In this document: positions 19,685 to 27,572 of the stretch, in pieces | Layout: each line of letters starts with the position of its first letter | How positions within the stretch are numbered: position 1 is the first letter of the stretch | From: an uncultured Subdoligranulum sp. | GTDB taxonomy: Bacteria > Bacillota > Clostridia > Oscillospirales > Ruminococcaceae | Reading direction: 5' to 3' | Assembly (NCBI GenBank): GCA_904390925.1 | Contig: CAJFMB010000014.1 | Location: forward strand, 1-40,366 | DNA: 40,366 nucleotides | Notes under the pieces: model-generated | The model's database searches: none | The model's input: the letters and a program-made list of their open reading frames with translations, nothing else | Told to the model about the DNA's origin: nothing | Program-made: the position numbers and the translations under genes

Positions 19685-19713
19685 ATTGTAATACAAACTT
19701 TTCGGGAACGCAA
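19685..19713 (-). promoter_or_regulatory. Promoter for DUF5662/YbaK genes, abutting the terminator
   Basis: On the minus strand: TTGCGT (19708-19713), 17-base spacer, TACAAT (19685-19690). The predicted start (about 19678) falls in the first arm of the terminator hairpin, so the new transcript would lack the full stem base. Confidence 0.65.
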
Positions 19714-19727
19714 ACAAAAATTACCGC

Positions 19728-21068
19728 TTACGGTCTGGAACGCACCGCGCGGAACAAAGCCGCAACCAGTACGCCCAGCAGTGCCAGGCTGGCAGGCACC
19801 GCCGAATACTGGAACAAAACCGGAATCAAATGGCTGTGAATGTCCGAATGCACCTTGCTGAGCACCAGCCAGGAGGCAGGGGCGACCACACACAGCACCC
19901 ACAGCAGGACCATGGGCGCCAGCCCGGCAAGTGTCTGCCGGCGACGCAGCAGGGCAAGAACCGCTGCCACCACCGCGGCTGCCGCCAGAGTCAGTGCCAG
20001 CAGCATGCCCAGCGACAGGGAAAGGGAACCCAGCCGCAGAGCCGGAGTGGCATCCGCCACGAAATATTTGTACAGCACGCCGGGAATGGTCACTCCCTCC
20101 CGCACGCTTCCGTCGGAGACACTGATCCGGCTGCCTGCTGCACCCAGAAGGTTGTCCAGACTTTCCTGCCAGCTGCCGAAAAAGGCAAACCCCTGGCACA
20201 GCCAGACCAGCAGCGCGGCAAGCACGCCGCCCACGGCCGCCACGCCGGTCCCCACCATGCGCAGCACCCAGGGACGCCCGGGCAGGCGGCGGAGCAGAGC
20301 AGTGGCCCAGCAAAAGACCAGCGGTGTTTCTGCCAGAATCAGAAAGGTGGAGACAAACTCAAACCCGCACATGCAGCGCACCAGGCAGGCAAGCCCCACC
20401 AGCACAAAGGTCCAGGCAGGGGTGTGCCCCCGCCGCAGTGTCACAGCGCAGAGCAGGATTCCGGCCAGAACCGGCAACAGCCAGACCCACAAACACCAGT
20501 ACAGATCCTTCATGCCGGTCTGGATGCCGGGGGCCAGCAGGGCGGCAGCCAGCCATCCCAGTGCCGGCAAAGCACCCGCTGCCCGGTACAGGGCCAGACA
20601 TAAGGTAAGCGTCAGGGCATAAAACAACACGGCATTGGTGGTGTACAAAAGGGTTTCCCGGGCGGCGCCGTCGTCCTCAAACACCGAATAGACCTTGTTC
20701 AGTATCCCCAGCGCCGTGCCCTGCAGGCCGGACTGGTGGGTGTAGCTGTGAAAATCCGCCGGGTCCATGGGGGCATTGTCCCGGTACCAGTAACGGTTCT
20801 GGCTGTCGCCCCAGTCCTCGGTGTAAACGCCCATGAAACCACCGGGAGTACTCTGATCCTGCTGCATCTGCAACATCCGTCCGAACACCAGCTGCTGGGA
20901 GTAATCATCCCAGCTGCCGGTGGCGTAGGTGCTGCCGTTGCGCAACACCACAGCCAGCACAATAGAACACACAAGCAGGCCCAGGGCCAGCAATGCGGTC
21001 CAGAGCCTGCCGTGACGCTCCGCCCAGGCCGGGCGGGGCAGAGGTTTGGTTGAAAAAAGTTCCTGCAT
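19728..21068 (-). CDS. Polytopic membrane protein, unknown function
   Basis: 446 residues. A short cytoplasmic start (MQELFSTKPLPRPAWAERHGR) leads into one helix (about 24-44), then an outside loop of about 95 residues with aromatic/acidic content (SWDDYSQQLVFGRML, YTEDWGDSQNRYWYRDNAPMD). About nine more hydrophobic segments follow, with another loop (LDNLLGAAGSRISVSDGSVREGVTIPGVLYKYF). The first large outside loop followed by many helices is like GT-C membrane glycosyltransferases, but I see no confident D-D/E motif, so this is only a possibility. The ATG follows the preceding stop by 3 bases with no clear ribosome site, which suggests translational coupling to the beta-CASP gene. Confidence 0.68.
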   Translation of the reverse strand: MQELFSTKPLPRPAWAERHGRLWTALLALGLLVCSIVLAVVLRNGSTYATGSWDDYSQQLVFGRMLQMQQDQSTPGGFMGVYTEDWGDSQNRYWYRDNAPMDPADFHSYTHQSGLQGTALGILNKVYSVFEDDGAARETLLYTTNAVLFYALTLTLCLALYRAAGALPALGWLAAALLAPGIQTGMKDLYWCLWVWLLPVLAGILLCAVTLRRGHTPAWTFVLVGLACLVRCMCGFEFVSTFLILAETPLVFCWATALLRRLPGRPWVLRMVGTGVAAVGGVLAALLVWLCQGFAFFGSWQESLDNLLGAAGSRISVSDGSVREGVTIPGVLYKYFVADATPALRLGSLSLSLGMLLALTLAAAAVVAAVLALLRRRQTLAGLAPMVLLWVLCVVAPASWLVLSKVHSDIHSHLIPVLFQYSAVPASLALLGVLVAALFRAVRSRP

Positions 21069-21071
21069 AAA

Positions 21072-22685
21072 TTAACGGTCCCACTTGTCGCACAGCGCCT
21101 GAATCTGACTGGCAAACTTGGCCAGGTCCTTGTTGGCGCCGCCGCGGTTGTGTTCGATGACCACCAGAAGCCGCTTGCCCATGTTGACCAGCCGCTCGAA
21201 AGCGGGACTGGTGCGCACCACATCCCGGGCCTCGGCGGCAGGCTTGCGGATGCGTTCCCGGTTGCCGGGGTCAAGACATACGGCGTGCCCACCGGTCAGC
21301 TGGTAGATGGAGCCATTGTAGGGGGCGGCGGCAGTATAGCCCTCGTCACGCAAATGTTCCGCCCACCGGTCGGCCACCTCGTCCTCGCCGTGGTTGACAA
21401 AGACGAAGGCGGGGCGGGGAACAAAGCTGGCCACCCACTGTTCCAGGCCGGTGCGGTCGGCGTGTCCGGACAGTCCGGTCAGCTGCCGGATCTCGGCGTT
21501 GACCTGCACATCCTCCCCGAACAGACGGACCTCGTCGGCGCCCTCCACCAGGGCACGACCCAGTGTGCCGACGGCCTGGTAACCCACAAACAGGATGGTA
21601 CATTCGCTGCGCCAGAGGTTGTGCTTTAAATGATGCCGAATCCGTCCCGCGTCACACATACCCGACGCCGAGATGATGACCTTGGGGGTGGGGTCGGCGT
21701 TGATGGCCATCGAGTCCTCCTTGGTCTGGCTGATGCACAGCCCCGGGAAGGACAGCGGATTCTGCCCGGCACGGATCAGGGCCAGGGCCTCCTCGTCATA
21801 GCATTCGCTGTAATTTTCCCGGAATACCGTGGTGGAACGGTTGGCCAGCGGGCTGTCCACATAGACGGGAAAGTCCCCGTGCCCCTGAATCCGGCCCTCT
21901 GCCTTGATCTCCCGGATAAAATACAGCAGTTCCTGGGTACGGCCCACCGCAAAGCTGGGGATCACCACGTTGCCGCCCCGGTCCAGCGTCCGCTGCAAAA
22001 TAGCGGTCAGTTCCCCCAGATAGTCGGGGCGGGGCGGATGGTCCCGGTCGCCGTAGGTGGATTCCATCACCACAAAGTCGGCGTCGGTCAGGCAGGTGGG
22101 GTCCCGCAGGATCGGCTGGTGCTTGTTACCGATGTCGCCGGAAAAAACGATGGTCTGGGTTTCGCCGCCCTCGGTGATGCGCAGCGTGATGCTGGCGCTG
22201 CCCAAAAGATGCCCCACGTCGGTGAAGGTGATCTCCACCCCGTCAAAAATGTGCAGGGTCCTGCCGTAGGGCTGGGGCTTGAACAGACGCATGGCCTCCT
22301 CGGCGTCCTGGGTGGTGTATTCCGGTTCCACCATGGGGCGGCCGCTGCGCTGGGCCTTGCGGTTTTTCCACTCGGCTTCCTGCTCCTGGATGTGGGCGGA
22401 ATCCTCCAGCATGATTTCGCACAGGTCGGTGGTGGCGTCGGTGGCGTAGATCGGCCCCCGGAAGCCGTTTTTGTAAAGGTAGGGAATCCGCCCCGAGTGG
22501 TCGATGTGGGCATGGGTAAGCAGAACCGCCTCAATTTCGGCCGGGGCACAGGGCAGCGGCGTGTTCTCGTAAAGATTGCGCCCCTGCTCCATGCCGCAGT
22601 CCACCAGAAAACGGTGCCCGGCGGCCTCCACCAGGGTACAGCTGCCGGTTACCTCGCGGGCGGCACCCAGAAATTGCAGTTTCAT
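21072..22685 (-). CDS. Beta-CASP metallo-beta-lactamase ribonuclease-like protein
   Basis: 537 residues. Metallo-beta-lactamase motifs: LVDCGMEQG, the HAHIDHSG zinc site, DVGHLLGSAS and FSGDIG. The beta-CASP insertion follows: STYGDRDHP, VIPSFAVGRTQELLYFI, VYVDSPLA, ISASGMCDAGRIRHHL and LSGHADRTGLEQW, ending with FVNHGEDEVADRWAEHL. This is the layout of CPSF73-like RNA nucleases (RNA processing or decay) in bacteria, and of related RNA-acting hydrolases. Its C-terminal 80 residues go beyond the nuclease core. AAGGAGG 7 bases before the ATG supports the start. It follows the muramidase gene by 83 bases and is coupled to the membrane protein gene. The RNA target is unknown. Confidence 0.88.
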   Translation of the reverse strand: MKLQFLGAAREVTGSCTLVEAAGHRFLVDCGMEQGRNLYENTPLPCAPAEIEAVLLTHAHIDHSGRIPYLYKNGFRGPIYATDATTDLCEIMLEDSAHIQEQEAEWKNRKAQRSGRPMVEPEYTTQDAEEAMRLFKPQPYGRTLHIFDGVEITFTDVGHLLGSASITLRITEGGETQTIVFSGDIGNKHQPILRDPTCLTDADFVVMESTYGDRDHPPRPDYLGELTAILQRTLDRGGNVVIPSFAVGRTQELLYFIREIKAEGRIQGHGDFPVYVDSPLANRSTTVFRENYSECYDEEALALIRAGQNPLSFPGLCISQTKEDSMAINADPTPKVIISASGMCDAGRIRHHLKHNLWRSECTILFVGYQAVGTLGRALVEGADEVRLFGEDVQVNAEIRQLTGLSGHADRTGLEQWVASFVPRPAFVFVNHGEDEVADRWAEHLRDEGYTAAAPYNGSIYQLTGGHAVCLDPGNRERIRKPAAEARDVVRTSPAFERLVNMGKRLLVVIEHNRGGANKDLAKFASQIQALCDKWDR

Positions 22686-22768
22686 GTCAGGACCTCCTTA
22701 TCGCACCGGTCAGGCATTGCCTTCCGGTAATCCGTAGTGGTGTCCTTTCCCTCAGATTCCCCTCTATA

Positions 22769-25342
22769 TCAGCCTGTCACGTCCCCGCGTCCGACGCCGT
22801 ACTGCGGGGCATCGGGCAGGACAAAATTCTCGGTAAATCCGTTGGTGGCATCGTTGATGGCCATCCGCACGCACCAGAATACATCGCCGTAATCCCGCAA
22901 AACTGTGTAGCTCTGGTCGGACAGGCTGCGCAGCGTGGCGGTATCGGTCACCAGCAGGACCGAAGCATCGTCGGTGACCTCCTGGGTGACCAGGCTGTCG
23001 GTATAGGTCTCGGTCACGGTGCCGGCATTCAGAAGCTCGTTGTACATGGCATCGGTGGTCAGCACCAGCTGCAGCCGTTCCGGTACCGGCAGAACATCCA
23101 TCAGAGCCCCGCGGGTGATGTCACCGGTCTCCAGCTCACCCACGCCGCTAGCCAGTGCCACCGGCGTCATGCTCTGATACTCGGCGCCCCAGTTGGCCCG
23201 GTCGTTCTCCGCCAGGGAGAGATAGGTCTCGGCCACATAGTTGCCGAAACTGATGGTGCGGGTGCCGGCCTCGTGGGTGAACAGCACCTGGGCACGGACG
23301 CCCTCATCGCCGGCTTCCAGCTCATCCAGCGCGTCCCGGGCGGACTGCCAGGCATCCTGCTGTTGCTGGGTGGAAGCATCGGCGCGGACGGTGGAAGCGG
23401 CCGCCGTCACCGTGCCCTCAGCGGTGAAGGTCAGTTCCAGACAGCCCACCGCCTCCAGGCCGCCGCCGGCCGGCACAACGGTCAGCGGCGCGTCGGAAAC
23501 GGCATCAGTGATGCTGCCGGCAATGACTGCATTGACCCCCAGGTCAGCCAGGGTATCAGCCACCTGTGTGTAATCGGTATCGGGACCAACAATGCAGACA
23601 ATGGCATCCACGCCTTCCGCCCGCAGGGCAGCCACCTGTTCCGAGGCGGTCTGGCTCAGGTCGGCCGCCGAGAGGCTGACGCTCTCCGCCGAGGTGGAAA
23701 GACTTGCCAGCGAGAAGAATCCGATCTGTTTGCCGGCAGATTTCAAAATGGCATTCATGCCGTTGGTGATGCGGTTGCGGCTCCAGCTGGTGGAACGGTA
23801 GAAGAGCGGCACCCCATCGGCGTCCCGCAGGTTGGAAGCCAGCGATTCGCCGTTGGCGGTGACCACATCGTCCAGCAGCCGCTCATAGCCGAAGGCCAGG
23901 TCGCTGGCGTCAAAGCACTGCAGGTTGTAGCCTGCCGCCGCAAAGGCGGAGGTCATGTCCATGCCGCCGGTCAGACTGGTGGGAAGACTGCCCTGAATGC
24001 TGCCGCCGGCGTCCACCAACAGGGCATCCGGGTTGGAGGCCTTCAGTGCGGCCACGTCGGCCAGGCTCAGCTCCTCGGTGGTGATACCGCCATGCAGCTG
24101 TCCGGTGGCGTAGATGGGTACTGTGATGTCGCCCACCCGGACCACACACTCGGCCCAGGTGCGGCCGTCCGCCAGGGTAGCGGTCACGGTACACTGACCG
24201 TCGCCCTTGGCAGTCACAACACCCTTGCGGCTGACGGTGGCAACCTCCTCGTTGTCGCTGGTCCAGTAGATCTTCTGCCCGCCGTCGTTCTCGCCGGGCT
24301 CGTCGGTCAGCAGGGTGGCCTTGTCGCCTTTCTGGCCCAGGGCCAGCTCATTTTTGTAGGTGTCATTGGTAAAGCTGGGCTCCACCACTTTCCCGGAGGC
24401 ATTCTCGATGCCGGTCAGCGTCAGATCCTCCATGACAAAATCAATGTCCACCGTCTCGCTCTGCACGCCGTAGTCGGCGCCGGGTGCCTGATAGGTGGCC
24501 TGCCACATCGCGTAGGTTCCGGTATAGCCCAGGGCATTGTTGTACCGGGCGATCCACAGATTATCCCGCCACGGGTCAAATGCCGGGTCGTCAAAGCGGG
24601 CACGCACCCAGTTCAGCGAGGCATATAGGCCCTCCGGGCCATGATAGCCGTATTCCTCCAGCTGGTCGAAGAAGGCAGTGACAATGGCTGCCATCTCGTC
24701 CGGGAAGAGGCCGGTGATGGATTTGTCCTCCAGATCGTAATAGATCGGGTAGCTCAGCTGATAATTCTTGTCGGTGTAGCTGGGCAGACCCTCGATGGTG
24801 GGCTCAATCAGACCCAGCAGACGCGCCACATGGGTGGCCTCGCTGCGGGCCATCTCCTCATTGGTGGCGTAGGAATACAGATAAATGCCGAAGGGAATGT
24901 TCAGCTCGGTGCAGGCATCGGCGTTGCGCTCCCAGTAATCGTCGTCCTGCCCGTAATCCTCGTAGCTGCCCTCACCGCTCCACTCGTTGCCGAAACCGCA
25001 GCGCAGAATGGCAAAATCAATGCCGGAATCCTTGGCCTTCTGCCAGTCCACCTCGCCCTGGTATTCCGACACGTCAATGCCCTTCAGCGTGGCGGCAAGA
25101 ATCGGCTCCCCGGCATCGTTGAAGTAGTATCCGTTGCTGTTTTTGACCCAGGCGCCGGCACTCTCGCCGGTCTGGGGCACCTCGGGGGCACCTTCCTCCG
25201 GCTTGGTCAGCAGGATAATGGCCGCAATCATGGCGACAATGACAAGAACCAGCCCGCCCAGAATCGGCAGAATCAACCGACGGCGGGGGTCCCGTCTGCG
25301 GCGGGGCGGACGGGTCGGTTTGCGATAGGTGGTAGTAGTCAC
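22769..25342 (-). CDS. GH25 muramidase with Ig-like and degenerate 5'-nucleotidase-like modules
   Basis: 857 residues, GTG start with AAAGGA 10 bases upstream. Order: basic tail (1-22), membrane anchor (about 23-45), GH25 lysozyme domain (about 87-305; KGIDVSEYQGEVDW, YYDLED with D203/E205, VDIDFV), BIG2-type Ig domain (about 325-403; YWTSDNEEVATVSRKGVVTAKGDG), then a UshA/5'-nucleotidase-like region (about 408-650) and a 5'-nucleotidase C-domain-like end (about 695-772; GNYVAETYL, DITRGALMDVLP). The GH25 catalytic acids are present. The nucleotidase metal sites are lost: TNDxHG reads TGQLHG, DAGD reads DAGG, GNHEFD is absent (DASDLAFG), and the GGHxH site reads AGSITD. It probably cuts peptidoglycan outside the cell; the second half may bind a ligand. 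Confidence 0.85.
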   Translation of the reverse strand: MTTTTYRKPTRPPRRRRDPRRRLILPILGGLVLVIVAMIAAIILLTKPEEGAPEVPQTGESAGAWVKNSNGYYFNDAGEPILAATLKGIDVSEYQGEVDWQKAKDSGIDFAILRCGFGNEWSGEGSYEDYGQDDDYWERNADACTELNIPFGIYLYSYATNEEMARSEATHVARLLGLIEPTIEGLPSYTDKNYQLSYPIYYDLEDKSITGLFPDEMAAIVTAFFDQLEEYGYHGPEGLYASLNWVRARFDDPAFDPWRDNLWIARYNNALGYTGTYAMWQATYQAPGADYGVQSETVDIDFVMEDLTLTGIENASGKVVEPSFTNDTYKNELALGQKGDKATLLTDEPGENDGGQKIYWTSDNEEVATVSRKGVVTAKGDGQCTVTATLADGRTWAECVVRVGDITVPIYATGQLHGGITTEELSLADVAALKASNPDALLVDAGGSIQGSLPTSLTGGMDMTSAFAAAGYNLQCFDASDLAFGYERLLDDVVTANGESLASNLRDADGVPLFYRSTSWSRNRITNGMNAILKSAGKQIGFFSLASLSTSAESVSLSAADLSQTASEQVAALRAEGVDAIVCIVGPDTDYTQVADTLADLGVNAVIAGSITDAVSDAPLTVVPAGGGLEAVGCLELTFTAEGTVTAAASTVRADASTQQQQDAWQSARDALDELEAGDEGVRAQVLFTHEAGTRTISFGNYVAETYLSLAENDRANWGAEYQSMTPVALASGVGELETGDITRGALMDVLPVPERLQLVLTTDAMYNELLNAGTVTETYTDSLVTQEVTDDASVLLVTDTATLRSLSDQSYTVLRDYGDVFWCVRMAINDATNGFTENFVLPDAPQYGVGRGDVTG

Positions 25343-25447
25343 AGTGGCAGGTTCCTTTCAGCAATGGGGACAGGTTCAAAACGACGGCAAAGCGGCATAC
25401 AGTGAATGTATATGCACGCCCCCCGCAAGTGGATACAAATTTGTAAA

Positions 25448-25476
25448 ATTCTACTCTTATGGTATCATGTTGTCGA
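25448..25476 (-). promoter_or_regulatory. Promoter for the muramidase group
   Basis: On the minus strand: TCGACA (25471-25476), 17-base spacer, TAGAAT (25448-25453). It leaves a leader of about 100 bases. A T-run (TTTTTTTTTT) lies just upstream of the -35. Confidence 0.6.
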
Positions 25477-25534
25477 AAAAAAAACAATGCCGGACCGGAA
25501 GATGCAATTGTAAATTCGGCATCGACAAAGAAAC

Positions 25535-25563
25535 TTTGCCGCCCTTGCGGCGTGTGTTATAAT
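25535..25563 (+). promoter_or_regulatory. Promoter for the flavodoxin-like gene
   Basis: TTTGCC (25535-25540), 17-base spacer, perfect TATAAT (25558-25563). The start is about 30 bases before the ATG; GGAGG lies in between. Confidence 0.65.
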
Positions 25564-25602
25564 ACAAACAGAACCCTATCATCGAAATGGAGGCTTTGGT
25601 TT

Positions 25603-26223
25603 ATGAATGTTTTGCTGATCAACGGCAGCCCGCACGAGAAGGGCTGTACCTGGGCAGCTTTGTCCGAGGTTGCTTCCGAGCTGGAAAAGGCCGGCATTGA
25701 GACCACCATCTTCCACATCGGCAAAAAGCCGGTGGCCGGCTGCATTGGCTGCGGCGGCTGCGTCAAGGCGGGCAAGTGTGTCTTCGGCGGCCCGGTGGTG
25801 GATGTGCTGCCGCTGCTGGAAAAGGCTGACGGCGTTGTCTTCGGTGCGCCGGTTCATTATGCAGCGGCTGCCGCCGGCATGCTGGGCTTTCTGCACCGGC
25901 TGGGCTATTCGGCCGGCCGGTATCTGCGCCACAAGCCCGCGGCTGTGGTCACCAGTGCCCGCCGTGCAGGCACCACCAGTGCCCTGGATGACATGCTCAA
26001 GATTCCCACCTTCTTCGAGATGCCGGTGGTGACCTCCACCTACTGGCCGATGGTTCACGGCTCCAATGCCGATGACGCCCGCAAGGACGAGGAGGGCATG
26101 CAGATCATGCGCAACCTGGGCCGCAATATGGCCTGGGTGCTCAAGTGCATCGAGGCCGGCAAGGCAGCCGGGATTACGGCGCCGGAAGCAGAGAACGGCG
26201 TTCGCACCAACTTTATCCGCTGA
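25603..26223 (+). CDS. Flavodoxin-fold NAD(P)H-dependent reductase / iron-sulfur flavoprotein
   Basis: 206 residues. The flavodoxin-like fold starts MNVLLINGSPHEKGCT, with the FMN phosphate loop at 8-16. A cysteine cluster C47-x2-C50-x2-C53-x5-C59 (GCIGCGGCVKAGKC) matches iron-sulfur flavoproteins of the ISF/NADPH-dependent FMN reductase group. APVHYAAAAAGMLGFLHRL is the second FMN loop. It should use FMN, probably with a [4Fe-4S] cluster, for electron transfer in the anaerobic cytosol; the partner is unknown. GGAGG lies 9 bases before the ATG. An in-frame ATG at 25459 is upstream of the promoter and unlikely. Own promoter and terminator, so a single gene. Confidence 0.87.
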   Translation: MNVLLINGSPHEKGCTWAALSEVASELEKAGIETTIFHIGKKPVAGCIGCGGCVKAGKCVFGGPVVDVLPLLEKADGVVFGAPVHYAAAAAGMLGFLHRLGYSAGRYLRHKPAAVVTSARRAGTTSALDDMLKIPTFFEMPVVTSTYWPMVHGSNADDARKDEEGMQIMRNLGRNMAWVLKCIEAGKAAGITAPEAENGVRTNFIR

Positions 26224-26229
26224 GATTTG

Positions 26230-26267
26230 AAAAAGCGGGCTGACGCAGATGCGCCGGCCCGCTTTTT
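26230..26267 (+). terminator. Terminator after the flavodoxin-like gene
   Basis: AAAAAGCGGGC (26230-26240) pairs with GCCCGCTTTTT (26257-26267) around a 16-base loop that can pair partly. The T-run is part of the second arm. Confidence 0.85.
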
Positions 26268-26399
26268 GTGCGCCTGCCGCTGTTTTTTGCGGCAGTTTTG
26301 TGCTTTGTCGTTTCCTGAAATATGGCTTCAAAAACTGCACAAAAAAGAAACGATGCCGGAAAAACCGGTGCACAAAACGACGAAAATGCAAAATATTCA

Positions 26400-26428
26400 T
26401 TGACATTGTATGCTTTATGCAGCATACT
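26400..26428 (+). promoter_or_regulatory. Promoter with embedded palindrome for the amino acid ABC importer
   Basis: TTGACA (26400-26405), 17-base spacer, CATACT (26423-26428). The spacer holds a perfect dyad GTATGC-N8-GCATAC (26408-26413 with 26422-26427), well placed for a repressor. The first transcribed bases form an 8-bp stem GTCACCGG/CCGGTGAC (26435-26442 with 26465-26472). No riboswitch family was recognised. The upstream stretch 26291-26389 carries GCACAAAA-type repeats. Confidence 0.75.
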
Positions 26429-26512
26429 TGTATGGTCACCGGATAGGGAGCAGCGCAAGCTGTTCCGGTGACAACACATGAAAGACGATTTTGAGAATAA
26501 GAGGGAACCAAA

Positions 26513-27388
26513 ATGAAAAAATTGACTGCAATTATGCTGGCTTCCGTCATGGCATTCAGCCTGGCAGCCTGCAGCGGCGATTCTTCCGAGAGCACTGCTC
26601 CCGAAAGCAGCTCCACCACCACTTCTGAGGAAGCTGCCTCTTCCGAGACCGCTTCTTCTGAGACTGCCTCCGCGGAAACCGCATCCTACGATGTGACCAC
26701 CGTCGAGGACGGCAAGCTGATCATGTCCACCAACGCCGCCTTCCCGCCGTACGAGATGACCAACGACGCCGGCGAGTATGAGGGCATCGACGTGGATATG
26801 GCCACCGAGATCGCCAACCGCCTGGGCCTGGAGCTGCAGATCGACGACATGGACTTTGATGCCGCACTGCTGGCTGTCCAGACCGGCAAGAGCGACATCG
26901 CCATGGCCGGTATCACTGTCACCGAGGACCGTCTGGTCAACATGGACTTCTCCGACACCTATGCAAACGGTGTTCAGGTTGTCATCGTGCCGGAGGATTC
27001 CGACATTGCTTCCATCGATGATCTGAACGGCAAGGTGATCGGTGTGCAGGAAGGCACCACCGGCGATATGTACTGCTCTGCCGCGCCTGAGGATGGCGGC
27101 TACGGCGAGGACAACGTCACCAAGTTCAATAACGGCCTGACCGCTGTGCAGAACCTGATCAACGGCAAGGTGGACGCCGTTGTCATCGACAATGCTCCTG
27201 CTCAGGAGTTTGTTGCTGCCAACCCCGGCCTGAAGATCCTGGATACCACTTTCGCTGATGAGGATTACGCCATCGGCGTGGCCAAGGGCAACACCCAGCT
27301 GCTGGATGCCATCAACAGCATCCTGGCTGACATGGAGGCCGACGGCACCACGCAGGACATCATCAGCAAGTACATCAACGCTGACTAA
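26513..27388 (+). CDS. Polar amino acid ABC transporter, substrate-binding lipoprotein
   Basis: 291 residues. The signal peptide ends in the lipobox LAAC (Cys20). A Ser/Thr/Glu-rich linker (about 21-57, with repeated SETAS units) leads to a family 3 solute-binding domain: KLIMSTNAAFPPYEM, GIDVDMATEIANRLGLEL, GKSDIAMAGITVTEDR, IGVQEGTTGD and VDAVVIDNAPAQEF. It captures an amino acid (Gln/Glu/His/Arg/Cys type) outside the membrane and hands it to the permease. GAGGGA precedes the ATG. The permease and ATPase genes follow after a 184-base structured gap, so this protein may be made in excess. The exact ligand cannot be told. Confidence 0.92.
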   Translation: MKKLTAIMLASVMAFSLAACSGDSSESTAPESSSTTTSEEAASSETASSETASAETASYDVTTVEDGKLIMSTNAAFPPYEMTNDAGEYEGIDVDMATEIANRLGLELQIDDMDFDAALLAVQTGKSDIAMAGITVTEDRLVNMDFSDTYANGVQVVIVPEDSDIASIDDLNGKVIGVQEGTTGDMYCSAAPEDGGYGEDNVTKFNNGLTAVQNLINGKVDAVVIDNAPAQEFVAANPGLKILDTTFADEDYAIGVAKGNTQLLDAINSILADMEADGTTQDIISKYINAD

Positions 27389-27442
27389 TCAGCCGAAGCA
27401 TTCAGGTGCATTGTGCGCCTGACCCGAACAGGGAATGGGAGG

Positions 27443-27506
27443 GCGGTCCGGCAGGCGGATGCCTGCAGATTCCGGTGTTTGCCGGAAAAGGGCCGCTCTC
27501 TCTTGT
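27443..27506 (+). promoter_or_regulatory. Structured intercistronic element (partial terminator or processing site)
   Basis: An outer stem GCGGTCC/GGGCCGC (27443-27449 with 27490-27496) encloses two hairpins: GCAGGC/GCCTGC (27451-27456 with 27461-27466) and TTCCGG/CCGGAA (27470-27475 with 27482-27487). A pyrimidine-rich tail (TCTCTCTTGTT) follows. It would let the binding protein be made at higher levels than the permease and ATPase. TATAAT at 27509-27514 has no suitable -35. Confidence 0.5.
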
Positions 27507-27572
27507 TATATAATCTTCCCGTGTGTCCGCAAAAACAGGAATTGAAAACCAAACAGAAAGGTGGAGGTGGGC

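Noticed and set aside
26570-26690. Repeated Ser/Glu/Thr/Ala codons in the binding protein
   Set aside because: A normal low-complexity linker between lipobox and domain in Firmicute lipoproteins, not a mobile or CRISPR-type repeat.
27509-27514. TATAAT before the amino acid permease gene
   Set aside because: No -35 within 16-18 bases; TTGCCG is 24 bases away and lies inside a hairpin.
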